The translations under genes and the position numbers were made by a program. A stretch of DNA of 64,000 nt from Papiliotrema nemorosa (lineage: Eukaryota; Basidiomycota; Tremellomycetes; Tremellales; Rhynchogastremaceae), in the NCBI GenBank assembly GCA_032158125.1, contig JASKOT010000014.1:124001-188000 (forward strand), written 5' to 3'. The stretch's first letter is position 1. Each line of letters opens with the position of its first letter. This document shows, piece after piece, positions 41,854-54,264 of the stretch. Under the pieces are notes generated by a model. That model was given only the letters and a program-made list of their open reading frames with translations, did not search any database and had not been told where the DNA came from.

Positions 41854-44800
41854 TCACCCTGTGATCCGCTTCCTCTCCTCTCGCGCCAAGACTACCTCTG
41901 ACTTGATTTGCCTTTCGGCCTTCCACTTGGCCGCCGCGTTTCTAGTCATAAGCAATACTCCATGCAAAGTGATTAATCAACTCACCTCGCTTTTATGGTG
42001 CTCAATACAGCTATGCCGACCGCTTTCAACGTGCGCCTCGTACGAGGTGGAGAAGGTACCGGGAATCCCATAGATGCGATCTGCTTCAAAGTTGCTTGCT
42101 CACTGCAGATCAGCGTTGCCGATGAACGGTGGACCGGTGTCAGACTCACTTGAGACTCATCCCTCCAACCAAGAGCAACAGGTACCGCTTTTGCAGAGAC
42201 AGACCATTTCGGAATGTCGCTTCACGGGTGAATTTCGCTTTGAGATATCGAATCTGTACGGCCAATTCTTGTATTTGGACCTTGAACTTGGCCTTTTGAT
42301 CCTCAAGCGCGGACTGCACATCGCTATCGTCGTCAGCAGACTGCCAGAACGACGAGAAAGACCTACATTTGCGATTGACGAGACAGCGCCGTCTGATGAG
42401 CCTTTTGAGCATCTTTCAGATCCCTCTCCACCATCCGCAGTTTCTCCTGAACCATTTTTGACTCTCGTTTGACCCTTGACAACTCTGCCGATAGTCTCGG
42501 ATCCTCCCCGCCCCGCTCTTCCTTCAGCTCTCTAAGCTCTCGACCAATCTGTTCCGCCTCGACCTGTTGTTCCCGAAGATCCCTTTCAAACACTTTGAGA
42601 TCTTTGGCAAGTTCTTGTCGTTCCGCTTTCATCTCGTCGACTTTACTCTGGGCATTCTGCAGCTCAATGTCCCGGTCTGAAAGCTTTCGGCGCAAAGACG
42701 CTACGTCGGACTGAGCGGCATCGTATGATCGTTGTAGCTGCGCGAGTTCACGACGAGCCGAGTCGAGCTCAGATGATGTTGCCATTGATGCCTGTCGGCG
42801 GGAGAGCGCTTCATACTCCGCCCTCTGCGTGGCGAGCTGCACTTCGAGCTCTCGTACCTTTGCGGACATAGCATGCAGCTCCTGTCCATCAGCTTGCAGC
42901 GTCGTATACGCCACCATCTCACGCTCACCTTCTTTACCGAGTCTCGTTCGCGTTGTGCTGTCACGAAATCCCCTCTAGTACGTCGCAGAGTATTGGCTGA
43001 TTCCGCAAGATCTCTGTCGGCTTCGCTTCTCACAGCTTGTAAATCCATTGCGTGATCCTTTCTCAATTCCGACACCATGCAAGTCAATCGAGCATTCTCC
43101 TTCTGCAGTCGTGACCTTTCCGCATTCAGGTCGCTCTGGAGACCCTCCATTTGTCGATGAACAGCGTCCATGGCCTCTTTCAGCTTCTGATCGCCGTCGC
43201 GACTGATCATTAGTACACTATGGAGCTACAGCAGGTACACGCACGCTCGCTCGTCTCTTTGTTCAGTTAGCAGGGCCAATGACGCCTTGTTCCTCTGAGT
43301 CAAGTTACGAAGTTGATCTTCCAGCTCGTTGACCCTCTCTTGGGCCTGAGCGAGATCTTCAGCGAGACGAAGACCATTGAGTCCGGCAGCTTCCAGTCGA
43401 GAAAAGTTCGAGTCGAGCTGCCCATTTGCATTGTCCAGCTCGACCTGAAGCTGGTCGATTTGAGCCCGAAGGATCGGCTCATTCGCATCGCCAACGGTAG
43501 TCTGCAACCACGAAAGCTGCACGTCAGTTTCACATCAGACTACATTGGTGTTCCTACCTCTTGCAGCGTGCCGGGCGTCTTTGGCATCCTCAGCGAAGCG
43601 ATAGCCTTGTTGACGAAAGGTGTAGCTTTGAACGGAGAAGCAGCAACGAGCATCCCGCTTGGTGTACCCTCTCTCATACCCGCCAATCGCTCCTGCAGTG
43701 CCGCCTTTTCTCGTTCAAGCGTTTGGATCTTGGTTTCTCGAAGTTCCAAGGTGGACTTGAGATGAGGAGAAGCCGCCAATTGCTGTTTGAGCCTTCCAAT
43801 CTCCTTGAAAGCGTCCTCCAGATGCGCTTCCATGACCTCAACCGGTTCGTGTCCTGCATCTAGTCCCGCAGTTTGTGCTTGTGCTCGAGCCGATTCGAGT
43901 TCTGCATCTTTCGACGCGAGGGTCTCGGTAGTCTCCGCCAAGAGCTCGGTCAATCGTTGCACCTCGGCGAGCAACTCTTGTTCAGCAGCCTTGTCATCCG
44001 CTTCGGCCTGCTGCATATCCTCTTCGAGTTGAGCAAACTTTTCGGCCAGATCTTGCAATTGATCATCCCGATCTTGTATTTCCCGTTCCAGTCCTTCTTT
44101 AGCCGTTCGGAGCTCGTGCAACTCGTCGGGATTAGTTTGAGCCTCCTTCTCGGCCAGCAGCTCGTCCATTGCTGCCTTGAGCTCCTCCACCTCCTCTTCC
44201 AGCTGATGTGCCTTGTCGATCTTGGCTTGCGCCTCTAACAATCGATTCTCCGCATTCTCAGCCTTGGTTGATAGCGTTCGGTACTTTTCCAAATCCGCTT
44301 CGACCCCAGCTTGCAAAACACGAATCTCCGCAGCTTGAGTCAAATATTCGGCTCGAGATTCCTCCAGACGAGCCTGCAGGGTAGTGACGGCGGAAACATC
44401 TGAGGACTCGTCTTTATCTGAATTGACGATCGCTCGATCCTCCTTCTCCAGCTGTAGACGCTCGACGTTGCCCTCTGCAGCAGCAAGCTTCGCCTCGAGC
44501 TCTTTGATTTGGTCCTCAAAACCTTGACAGATATCGCCGAACTGTTCCGCGTGCTGCGCCGTCTTGATCGCGAAATCGGATTGAATGCTCGCTTTGGCGG
44601 CTTCTGCTTCAGCTAGCTGTCGTTTCAGGTCTTCAACCTCTGGCGAAGTCGACTGCTCGTTCCCTGCACTAGCCCTAGCGAGGTCTTCCTCGAGTTGAGC
44701 AATGAGCTGATCCTTCTCGTCCAGTCCAATTTCGAGCTGCTCCAGACGTTCGGCCATTTCTTCCAGAACAGCCTGTTGATCCTCCTTGGACAATCGATTG

Positions 44801-46977
44801 ACCATATCTCCGAAGGATGACTCGCCGGAAGGGGTCAACCCTCGTTTCCCCCGCATCGCCGAGATGTGTGCCAAGACACGTGAGCCGGCAGAGGAATCAC
44901 CGTTTATTGAGAATGCGCCCGAGAGGTTGGACGGCTGAGCCATGTGCTGCGGAACAGTCAAGAGGTTTGATTTGTCGAATTGACCGGCAACATCCATCTC
45001 TTCAACATCGATTCCGGCTTCTCCCAATATCCCCATCAAACGGTCGACCTCGCCTTTCCAAGCCTCTGCTTCCCTAGCCAAGTCGGCATTGGTCTCTAAG
45101 AGCTGCTTGTTCATCGCGTTGAGGTGTTTGTGAATTTTTATACCATCTGCTCTCGACTCGCCTAAGCCTCTCAATGACGCAGGAGACGAGGCGTTTGCAT
45201 TACCGGTGGGAAGGAGGATAGTGGGGAACGAGGTGTTGCCTCGTGCAAGGGCGCCCTTGTGGGCTGTTGCCCTCCGATCCGAGGTCAGATCGGCAGACGA
45301 AGCAATAGACACGAAAGACTGGTCGTTTGAAGCAGCATAGGACGTATCGGCCAAGCGTGATGTAGGGGCGGGAGTCATGTCTTGATGAACATTACCACCG
45401 GGCGATCCACTGCCGTCTTCAGAAATGGAATCGACAGTATGAGCTGTTGAAACTCGGCGCAACGGATGAGGCGTCCCTTTGACTTTTCGGAATACTCTAG
45501 CCGGAACGCCCGTTGAGCTCAAGACAGCAAGTACATGACTCTTGCGCCTCTCCCCATCGTCCAGCGGTGCTCGAGGCGTACTTGGATCGCTGAATTTGGA
45601 GGTCGCACTGCCTGGCGAAGGGGTGAAAGGCGGATTCACTGGGGTCTTGAGATTTGGAGAGGCTTCTCGAAGAGGACCTGGGCGTGGCGTGGGCATGAAA
45701 TCGCCTGGAGACGCGTTGCGCGAGTCAAGTCGTGCTATTCCCGGGGTCGAGTAGCCAGGTGTCCGGGGAGGCTTGGCAGGGGAAGCAATGTCGGCTTGTA
45801 TGAGTGATCCGAGTGATGGTGCTGGCAACGTGTTTTCATACTGTTGTGTATCCGAGTCGTACGTCTCGTCATGCGAGCGCTCCGAACTTGTCTCCTGTGC
45901 TTCATCTTGTAATTGAATCCAGTTGATACGTCGAGCTGGACTCGGAACCACACTCCCTGCTCGGAAGTCTCGCGGTGTCGCAATATGCGGATTCCGACTG
46001 GGTCCTTCCGGTGTACTGGCCGCATCACTTTGTTCCGACGCTGACACCTCACTTCGAGACAGACTGGGTATACGATCCTGGCCTAGCAAAGCGAAACCAT
46101 CAGGTGATGCTGGCCAGTTCTCGGGGGATGAAGGGGTCTCACTACCCGATGTGATGGGTGAGGGCACAAAGACCTCTTTGACTGGTTGAAGAGGTTGGAA
46201 CGTGTTAGACATCGATTTGTTGCCTCTTCGATTCAGAGTGACATTGCCGTTGGACAATCGGCGAGTGAGAGGCGTTTGCACTGGTCCCGTCGCCTGACCT
46301 TCAGGTGTGGCTCTCTGCGAGGTCAGATCACTGGGGCTGGGCGAAATTTCTCGGCTTACATCTTCGGTCGCTGACTGCTCATCCGCTCGTGACAATTCAT
46401 CGGGATCATCCATGTTGATATCCGACGCGGAGAAGCTCTGACTGAACTCTCCGGGCGTTTGCCATGCCTGACTTTTGGTATTTGTGCTGCTTGCCAAATC
46501 GGTATTTCCGCTCTTGGTCCTACCATGCGACGGTCGGAATGTCGTCCTCGTCAAGTCCGAGCTGTGTATACCAGTCTTGGGACCGATGGTGTGTGGAGTA
46601 GACGTCAACGCTGTGGTCGGGGCATAAGGAGAGGGGGTCTGATCTCTACTGTCCAGAGGCGGGAAGGGAGATCCGGCTGAAGACTCAGAGATTGTTCCGC
46701 TTGAACGAGATGCTGTTGAAGGAGGCAGGAAGGATTTGCGCAGGGGATGAGGGGTAGATACATCCTAGATATCAGTCATTATATCATTGACAATTCGCAG
46801 ACTGACCTTGGTGATGTTTAACGGCCCAGAGTTGTCTGATCCGGTTCCACTCTCGCTGTCATAGTCGATATCATCGTCATGTTGAAAACTCGGCAAAGAC
46901 GGCAGCTCCATATCTTCAAGCTGCTGTACCCTCTTCAGCAGCCTATCTGGCGTATCTATGGGGTACAATGCCGCCAT
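41854..46977 (-). CDS. Pericentrin-like spindle pole body scaffold with PACT-type C-terminus
   Basis: At least eight exons; the first are 46807-46977 and 43558-46764, then 43245-43516. The N-terminal 500 residues are Ser/Pro-rich with many SP/TP sites. A coiled coil of about 1,000 residues follows (for example KIHKHLNAMNKQLLETNADL and QLEEDMQQAEADDKAAEQEL). Near the end a PACT-like segment reads QIQELAVQIRYLKAKFTREA then FRNGLSLQKRYLLLLVGGMS, followed by MGFPVPSPPRTRRTLKAV. Fungal PACT proteins (Spc110/Pcp1) anchor gamma-tubulin complexes and bind calmodulin at the spindle pole body. I do not see a clear CM1 motif at the N-terminus. The stop is at 41854-41856. Confidence 0.82.
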
Positions 46978-47392
46978 GTCGTCAGGAAACGTCGAGGTTG
47001 AGCGATGATACTGATATGTGATGGTCGTATATTGCTTGTGGCCGGAGAAGGTAAACAAGATCAGTCGCGTGGGATTGACCGACCACGTGACCGGGTGGCG
47101 AAAAAAAGCGAGTCTTTGTATTATTTTTTGAGTGTGATTTTCCTGTGCCCCTATTTTATCCCAATCGATGTGGTTGACCCGCCACCCGTCGTCTCTCTCA
47201 TTGAGTGGTGATCCTATTCTTTCCGCCATCCCATCCACTCGTCATCTATTTGACCTATACTGTACAACTTCAACACTGCAGAGGTATCGCAGAACTCAAA
47301 AAGAACGCTTTAAACTCGGTACACTCCGCCAGTGTATGGCAATCACACGTTGAAAACACCCAGATCAGCGGAAGGGTCAAGATCGAACCAAC
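46978..47392. promoter_or_regulatory. Divergent promoter region, spindle pole scaffold and FZO1
   Basis: About 415 bp with A/T tracts at 47100-47130 and CCACGTGACC (47084-47093) as an E-box-like site. No gene is seen. Confidence 0.35.
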
Positions 47393-50127
47393 ATGCAACC
47401 TTTCCACCCAGCTACACCTTCGCGATCCATCTCGCCTTTGGTCGACTCGCCAGCTGTGGAAAAGGAGTCACATATCGGCTCTATGCTGGCTACTCAACAA
47501 GCTCGACAGGCCGCCGATGAGGTCGTCCGGGAGTATGAAGGCAAACGCGACAAGTATGTCTACGACGACGAGCAAAGAAGAATACCATGCTAATTTGCAG
47601 ACTCGACGGCGCTATTGAGCAATCGGAATACCTCGTCGCAGATGTCAAGAACTTCAACAGGCAGCAATATCCTATGAGGTATCCTTGTCTGGGACCTGTT
47701 GCAGGACACGAGCGTGATGTTGGTGAGTTTATTGCATTGCCAAACCCCGTGTCAAGCTCACGATCAGCATCGTCGTCTCGACCTGGAATGGCTCGAAGGA
47801 CATTGACATATGCCGATGAACCAGCGAATCATATCGACGTCGTTCTCAGCTCCACTCCAACATCGCGCAGGACAATTCGACGAACGCTCACAACCATGGG
47901 CAACGCCGAGACCCCGACGGCTTTCCCGCCTCCTGATGCCTGCCTGAACGAGGAGCGTCAACCTCGAGCTGACGAGGATGACTTTTCCATTCTTCGACTG
48001 GATCTCAATCTCGGCGCGACAAGGCACGCAAAGACATTGATGAATCACCTCGAAAAAGCCTCGATCTCCTCTCTGCTTGATAATCGTCTGACGGCCTCTT
48101 TGGACCACCTGGCACTGTTGAGGAAGAGAATTCACGATGCCCAATCGCGGGTTCTGGTTACGGGAGATCTGAACGCTGGAAAGTCGACATTGGTCAATGC
48201 TCTACTGAGGAAGAACGAGATTATGCCGACCGACGAGCAACCTTTGACAACTCGATTTGTCGAGGTTGTCAGCGCAAAGGAGAATAACGGACAGGAGGAG
48301 ATTCACGTTCTGCTCGCGGATAAGAAGTATGATCCGACAGATGCCTCGACGTTCGAGGTCAAGGGAATCCAGGAGTTGCCGGAAATGGTCGCGGACATGG
48401 AGACCGACGCCTCGAGTGCGCCATTGAGAATTTACCTCAAAGAAGCTGGATCGGACATTTCCAACCCGTCCATCTTGCATAATGGCGTCGTTGATATCTC
48501 TCTCATCGATGCCCCAGGTCTCAATCGGGACTCGATCAAGACCACCGCCAACTTCGCTCGACAAGAGGAAATCGATGTGGTAGTCTTTGTCGTTTCTGCC
48601 GCCAATCACTTCACCCTCTCGGCCAAGGAGTTTATCTGGCAGGCAGGCCACGAAAAGGCCCATTTGTTCATCGTGGTCAACCGATTCGATCAGATCAAGG
48701 ACAAGGAACGATGTCGTCGTTTGGTCCTGGATCAGATCCGACAACTCAGCCCAAAGACGTATGAGGATGCTGCCGACCTGGTGCACTTTGTTGATTCTGC
48801 CAAGGTTGCCCTCGGTTTCGATGAAGACGAGGCGGATGAGATTGACGAGGCTTTCTCCCACTTGGAACATTCTCTGCGATCATTCGTACTGGTCAACCGA
48901 AGCAAATCCAAGCTGGGTCCTGCGCAAAATTATGTGACACGTCTGATGGCCGATGTCGAGCTCCTTGCTTCGGCAAACACCATTGTGGCGACGCGGGAGC
49001 GAGATGTGGCTCGAGAAGAGTTGGCGAGGGTCAAGCCTGTGCTTGAGAAGATGAGGAAGAGCAAGGATGGATTGGACGGCGGTCTCGAAGGCGAAGAAGA
49101 TCGGGTGGTTGAGCTTAGCGCTTCTCGAAGCAGGCAGGCCATGACCCGAGGTTTGGAGCGTGTGGGACGAGGAGAGCTGGCCGCTCCTGCGCCTGGATTA
49201 TCAATGCCCACTTACCCTGGTCTTCTCGGTGTTTGGGATTATGCGCACGAGATTCGGAACGTCCTGCTTGCCTCGCTCGATTATGCGGTGTCTCTGGCGC
49301 AAGATGACGCGCGAAAGATAACGACAGAGGGGGTCACGAACATCCAGACTATCGCCGAGAAGCACCTGCCGGAGGATGTTGAACGATCGCAACGAGTCTT
49401 CAACCCGGCTGCCATGTTCACAGCTCGACCAGGAAAGCTATCACGTCGAACGTCTGTGCACAGTGTAGGACTCGGCTTGACGTCTCAGTCTGGACTCTGC
49501 GACGTGACTGTCTCAGACATCATCGACCTGCAACATCACCTCTTCCTGGCCCGCTCGCACATCGCTCCCGGTGCTTCATCGTCTACGGAGCTTGTACCGT
49601 TTGCCGCCGAGGTGTCCGGGATCGGTGCAGCATCGCTTGCCGTCGGAGCATTTTCGATCCTCAACGGCAAGTCCACCGGTGTTCAATCAATCATCGAATC
49701 TGTCATCCGTCTGTCGGACTTTGCTTCTTCACCCGCCGCACGAAAATGGGCTGGTCCAGTCGTCGGAGCGATCACTCTTGGAGCCGTCGCTTACATTGTG
49801 TACGAGCTCCCTCGATCCATCCCCCGTAATGTTGGTCGACACTTGCAACAAACTTTGATGGTCACGTCGGGCGGAGAAGGCGACATGGCCCTGGTATCAT
49901 TCCCCGAGGCTGTATCTACCAAAACTTCGAGGGAAGTACGCAAAGTCATGCGTATCGCGGCGTATGATCTCAAGGAGCGGTACAGATCAGCAGTGGAGAG
50001 TAGGGCAAAGGTCGTCAAGGAGAATGAAGAGGCAGAGAGGAAAGCCAATGCTGCTTTGGCTCATTTCGCCATGGTTGATGAGAAGGTGCAAGAGATTCGA
50101 GCGGCAGTCGCAGAGATCAAGGTCTAG
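47393..50127 (+). CDS. FZO1: Mitofusin, outer-membrane fusion GTPase
   Basis: Exons 47393-47553 and 47601-50127 join in phase to 895 residues. The dynamin-type GTPase has G1 GDLNAGKSTL, G3 DAPGLNRDS and G4 VNRFDQIKD. A heptad region follows (ELARVKPVLEKMRKSKD). Two hydrophobic segments (GAASLAVGAFSIL and PVVGAITLGAVAYIVYELP) near residues 675-735 fit the Fzo1 double membrane anchor, and a C-terminal coiled coil closes the protein. Fzo1 tethers and fuses mitochondrial outer membranes. A 45-bp in-frame segment at 47723-47767 has a perfect GTGAGT donor and CAG acceptor and may be an additional intron, which would shorten the protein by 15 residues. Confidence 0.94.
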
Positions 50128-50457
50128 GAAGTTTACCCATGGTGACCGGGTTGGGACAAGGTGGAGAGGCGAAAAACATGTAGCATAGCTCTTTCCGTTG
50201 ATTATCTTGTTTCGTTTTCGTCTGCGTTATACTTGTAGGTGTGCTCTGCACACGGTATCGTTGTTTACGACTTGTTTGTGGATAATCATGCAACGACACG
50301 TCTCTTCACCGTCTTGTAAATAGCACATCATGAATCTCTCGATCGTTACAATCATCATCAAAAACTTGGCCCCTCCCGCTCGAGTGGAACATGGAAATTA
50401 TTTGGTGAAGATGCTCACGCTGACAATCAGCCAAATTACCCTAATTAGCACGATAAC
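50128..50457. other. Convergent intergenic region
   Basis: 330 bp between the 3' ends of FZO1 and RBG1. AT-rich 3'-UTR-like sequence; no gene is seen. Confidence 0.4.
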
Positions 50458-52082
50458 TCACACATCCTCATCCTGGACCAAATGGCTCAATCCGACCTTC
50501 TGAGGTTGAGGATTGAACTTGCTAGATTTACCCCATACGAGCGCGTATCTGTCGAATCAACGCCTACTTCTAGGTCGGGCAAGCAATCTGCTCACTTGAA
50601 ATGGGACGCCAAACTTCGATGAATACCATGACAAACAGTCTCTATCGTTGCTCCTTGTCGCAGACAAATTGGATCGTTAAGATCAGGTTGATCTCCCCGT
50701 TTCTTGGTGTACACCCTAACGTATCAGCTGTGCCGCTCTATTCGCAAACTGTGCAGCTCACTTGACTAAACCCAGCTCCTACATCGTCAGCGCGTTTTAT
50801 GAGTGATCGGACTACGGACGGACCTGCCAAATCGCCTCGAGCATCCAATCTATACCTAGATTCATCTCACAACTGATCATGATGGTTCGTCCGTCTCCCT
50901 CTCGAGCCATCTGATCCAGCGTCTCCATGGAGACTCCGTCAATCTTGTTGATGACGGTCAAAGCGGGGATATACTTTCGCGTACCTCACACGTCAGCTAA
51001 AGGCCATATACTGCACGTCACAGCTCACCAAGCAGGACATCGATGAACTCGTCTGTAGTGATCTGCAATGTGTCAGGAGGTCCGATAGAGGTCTCTTTAG
51101 AGTTGACCTACATCCTCGCGAATCATGACATCGCAGTTGTGTACTGATCAAATTAGCATCGCAATAAGGACAGGGGACGAAAGCTTACTCCTATACGTCT
51201 GCAGAATACTCCTTATCGTCCTCTCGTCAGTCTTTGTGAGTTTGACAGTGCAATTGAGCTATGAATCAGACTAAAACTTGACTATTGGACAGTCTGGGCG
51301 TACCGTGATCTAATCGTCAGCTGGCCTGATCGATCAGTAAGAAGATGGCTTACCCCTCCTGCTGTCTTTTGCTTGAATACAACATCTGGCGGTCTCGTGT
51401 TTAGCCTTATACCGACGGCTTCCAGCTCTATCTCCAGCAATCTTTTCTGCTCCGCCGACTTTGTTGCGTCGACTAAGGGTCAACGAGACACCACCAACTA
51501 CACGGCTGTCACGCACTGACGAGCAGAATCAGATCGGCAGTCTTGGCTACCGAGACGACTTGTCTACCTCTACCTCTACCTGTATCATATCAGCTAACTG
51601 TCAGTTCCAGCGGTGAAACTGACCTTTTGCTGCGTCTTGCACGATACCGGGTAAATCAAGCAGCTGTATCCTCGCTCCTTCGTACTCGAGCACTCCAGGG
51701 ATAGCCTATGCGTAAGGTAAGAGCAGGAAGGCGATTTGCCAGCTTACCGTAAGCGTTGTAAACTCGTATGCACCCGTAGCCGACTCTGTCTTGGTGGTCT
51801 TTGACAACAAGGTCGATTTACCGACCGAGGGGAAACCAATCATACATACCCGAGCGTCTTTCATGAGCTAATCATTACCATAGTGGCAGTCGCTAGCTCA
51901 CCTCCTGATTTCAACACATCAAAACCTTCACCCTTGGCCGATTTCTTGTCTGGTTCGAGGAGTTGAGCCCGGTATTTGGCCAGTTTCGCTTTAAGAAGAC
52001 CCAAGTGGTATTCTGTCGCTTTGTTCTTTTGGGTCCTACCCATTTCCTTCTCGATATCTTCGATTTTCTCGAGGATACCCAT
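50458..52082 (-). CDS. RBG1: Developmentally regulated GTP-binding protein (DRG1/Rbg1)
   Basis: The start [20 protein letters not shown] and [19 protein letters not shown] is diagnostic. The GTPase shows GFPSVGKST (G1), [30 protein letters not shown] (G3) and LLVVDSTK, and the last exon reads [20 protein letters not shown] ending HLVQDEDV, the TGS end. Rbg1 forms a complex with Tma46/DFRP1 on translating ribosomes. The gene is cut by more than ten short introns, giving several very short exons, which is the densest splitting in the window after GPH1. Confidence 0.94.
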
Positions 52083-52571
52083 GTTGGTCTGATTTTTATC
52101 GAGTTATGTGCCGCCAGGCGAGTGAAAGTGTCGTAGTTGGAAGAGTTCCTTGGGTGAGGAGAGCCGATATGAAAGTCGACGGGTGAACGGTTCAGGTGGA
52201 GGGGAAAGAGGGGGATGATAAGCAGCGTGGGGATACGTACAATCATTGCCACGTCATTTCTTCTGCTTCTACTAGTTGTTTCATCCGATTTAAGCTTACC
52301 GTGCCTGAAACACGCCCGACATTGGAGTCCCCACACCTTTGTTGATCGTCGTCACCCCTCTCCGTGTGAAGTGTTCCCACACGACATTATATAAACCCCC
52401 TTCTCACGCTGCCATGCCCCATACCTTCTTGCACATCCCCACAGTAAAAGATTGAAAAGTCGAGTCCAAGTCGCATCTCGTCTTCGGTTGGGTTCCCTTG
52501 CAGGCAGCTAGGAGCTCAGAAGCACCTCTCGCGAGCGATCTCTTCTTCTCACCTCATCCCCCATCCTCACC
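52083..52571. promoter_or_regulatory. Divergent promoter region, RBG1 and membrane protein gene
   Basis: About 490 bp. It includes ATTATATAAA (52385-52394), a TATA-like element about 180 bp before the + gene. Short minus-strand frames have no support. Confidence 0.4.
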
Positions 52572-53821
52572 ATGCCGATCTTCCAACCGCCTCTCTCGAC
52601 CTCCTTGTCCATCTCCAGTAATCCACCTAGTCCCCATCTCACAGTCAAATTCGACGCGACATTCGAGCCAAACGAAGATCAATCAGGTACATGGGAGATA
52701 TGGACCGATATCCCTGCCCTTTCAACAGACGGCACGCCCAAATACGCTTCGGACCAATGGCACGCGATCTCGTTTGACAAGTCGTCTGACGATCTTGTAC
52801 TTCATGTGGAAGTGCTGACGCCCGCGAATGTGGGTTCGAGCTGGGCATACACGTACCGAAGGGTCTTTCAGGATGGAAATATCCACTGGCTCGGTGGACC
52901 AGGGTCAAATGGAGAGATCAAGGTGGTCCAGGGTGAAGAAGCAGTCCCAGCTGTGAGCGATGACAGGTCGGAAGGTGCAGTCATGAAGGAAGAAACGGCA
53001 AGGGCGGATGAGCCCGATGATCCAGAGCCGAAAGCCGAGGGGCTTAAAGAGGAGGTTACATCAGCAGCGGAACCGGTCGTCGAAGTATCAGCCGAGGGAT
53101 CGAAAGAGCACGAGGAAGAAATGAACGAGACGCCAGTCCCGGCCGAAGAGATCGACTCCATTCGCGAGATCCCCTCCTCCGAGTCGACAGAACCAGCTCC
53201 ACCTCCCGTGCTTCAGATCTGCCCGACACCTTTCACCAACAAAATTCCCGCTACCAACGAAGAAACCGTCTCCCGACTTGTCGATGATGAGCCATCGGCA
53301 CCTGGTCCGATGTTGAAAGCTGCCCCAATAGAGTCTGAAGAAGACGCCTCCTCTTCAGACATCACCGACTCGACGACGACCCAATCATCGACAGAAGCGC
53401 CCCAGACCGTCTCCACTACTCGACCCATCGGCCAGTCACAAGACCTAGTCACCTTCTTCTCCATCTTCAAGGCTTTAGGCAGCTTCTTGTCCAACATCTG
53501 GTCTTGGTTCTTCGCTACTGCGCACACGAAGGTCAAAAGGGCTCATTACGAGGGAGAAGTGGATGATTTGGAAGAACCAGAGGTACATACCCCCGTCAAC
53601 GAGCGTACCCCTCTTCTCCGAGTGGGTATCGTATCGGATGGCATGACCCACTCGCTGACAACCAGACCCCAGCTTTCAGCGAGTCTGCTTCATCGCCTGG
53701 CAGCACCTCGCCTACCACCCCTTCTCTCCCTAGCAAAACGTTTGACAACCTCCCTTCGCTCGACCACCTCACGCGAATGATCAACGGAGAGGACACTGTC
53801 AAGCAGACGTCAAAGCTCTGA
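52572..53821 (+). CDS. Uncharacterised protein with beta-sandwich-like N-terminus and C-terminal membrane helix
   Basis: Exon 1 is 52572-53625 and exon 2 53673-53821, giving 400 residues; the intron uses GTATCG and a CTGAC branch. Reading through instead gives an Arg/Leu-rich tail, while the spliced frame yields a natural Ser/Pro tail (FSESASSPGSTSPTTPSLPS) ending QTSKL. Residues 20-110 (HLTVKFDATFEPNEDQSGTW, WAYTYRRVFQDGNIHWLGGP) look like an Ig or carbohydrate-binding-like beta sandwich. An acidic, Pro-rich stretch follows, then a hydrophobic segment (TFFSIFKALGSFLSNIWSWF). I do not recognise the family. A membrane- or lipid-droplet-anchored role is only a guess. Confidence 0.75.
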
Positions 53822-54264
53822 TACCCGTGTCTGTCACATTTCCGGCGGTACTTTGGATGATGCCTCGAAGACGAATGGCTTGGCTTGATGTGTTTTTCGT
53901 TAACGATCCCTTTTCCCTTCTTTCCTGTTTTTCCTTCCCCTTTCATTGTTGATTGAATGATATAGACGACCCTTCATTTTCCCTTGTCAGATTCCATTGT
54001 TGGCGGGTGCCGCACATGAATTCGCCCAGTCAGGAACGACCCACATGAACAGAAAGACATGACAATTCATACACGCATGCATTACTATGGTGTCCTGGCA
54101 TTGTGAGAGGAAGAAGTGCCACATTGGGTCAAATGCCGGATATCGCCGTTCATCTGTGGCTTCGCTGCACTTTCAACCTGTCTATACCCTCTCGACGTTG
54201 TTCCCCTTGCGTTGACTGCTGCAGTACCAAAAGACTCTAAAAACGAGTCATCAATCAGGCCAAT
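53822..54264. promoter_or_regulatory. Intergenic region upstream of U2AF large subunit
   Basis: About 443 bp in tandem orientation. Nothing beyond a pyrimidine-rich 3'-UTR-like stretch (53890-53945) is recognised. Confidence 0.35.
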
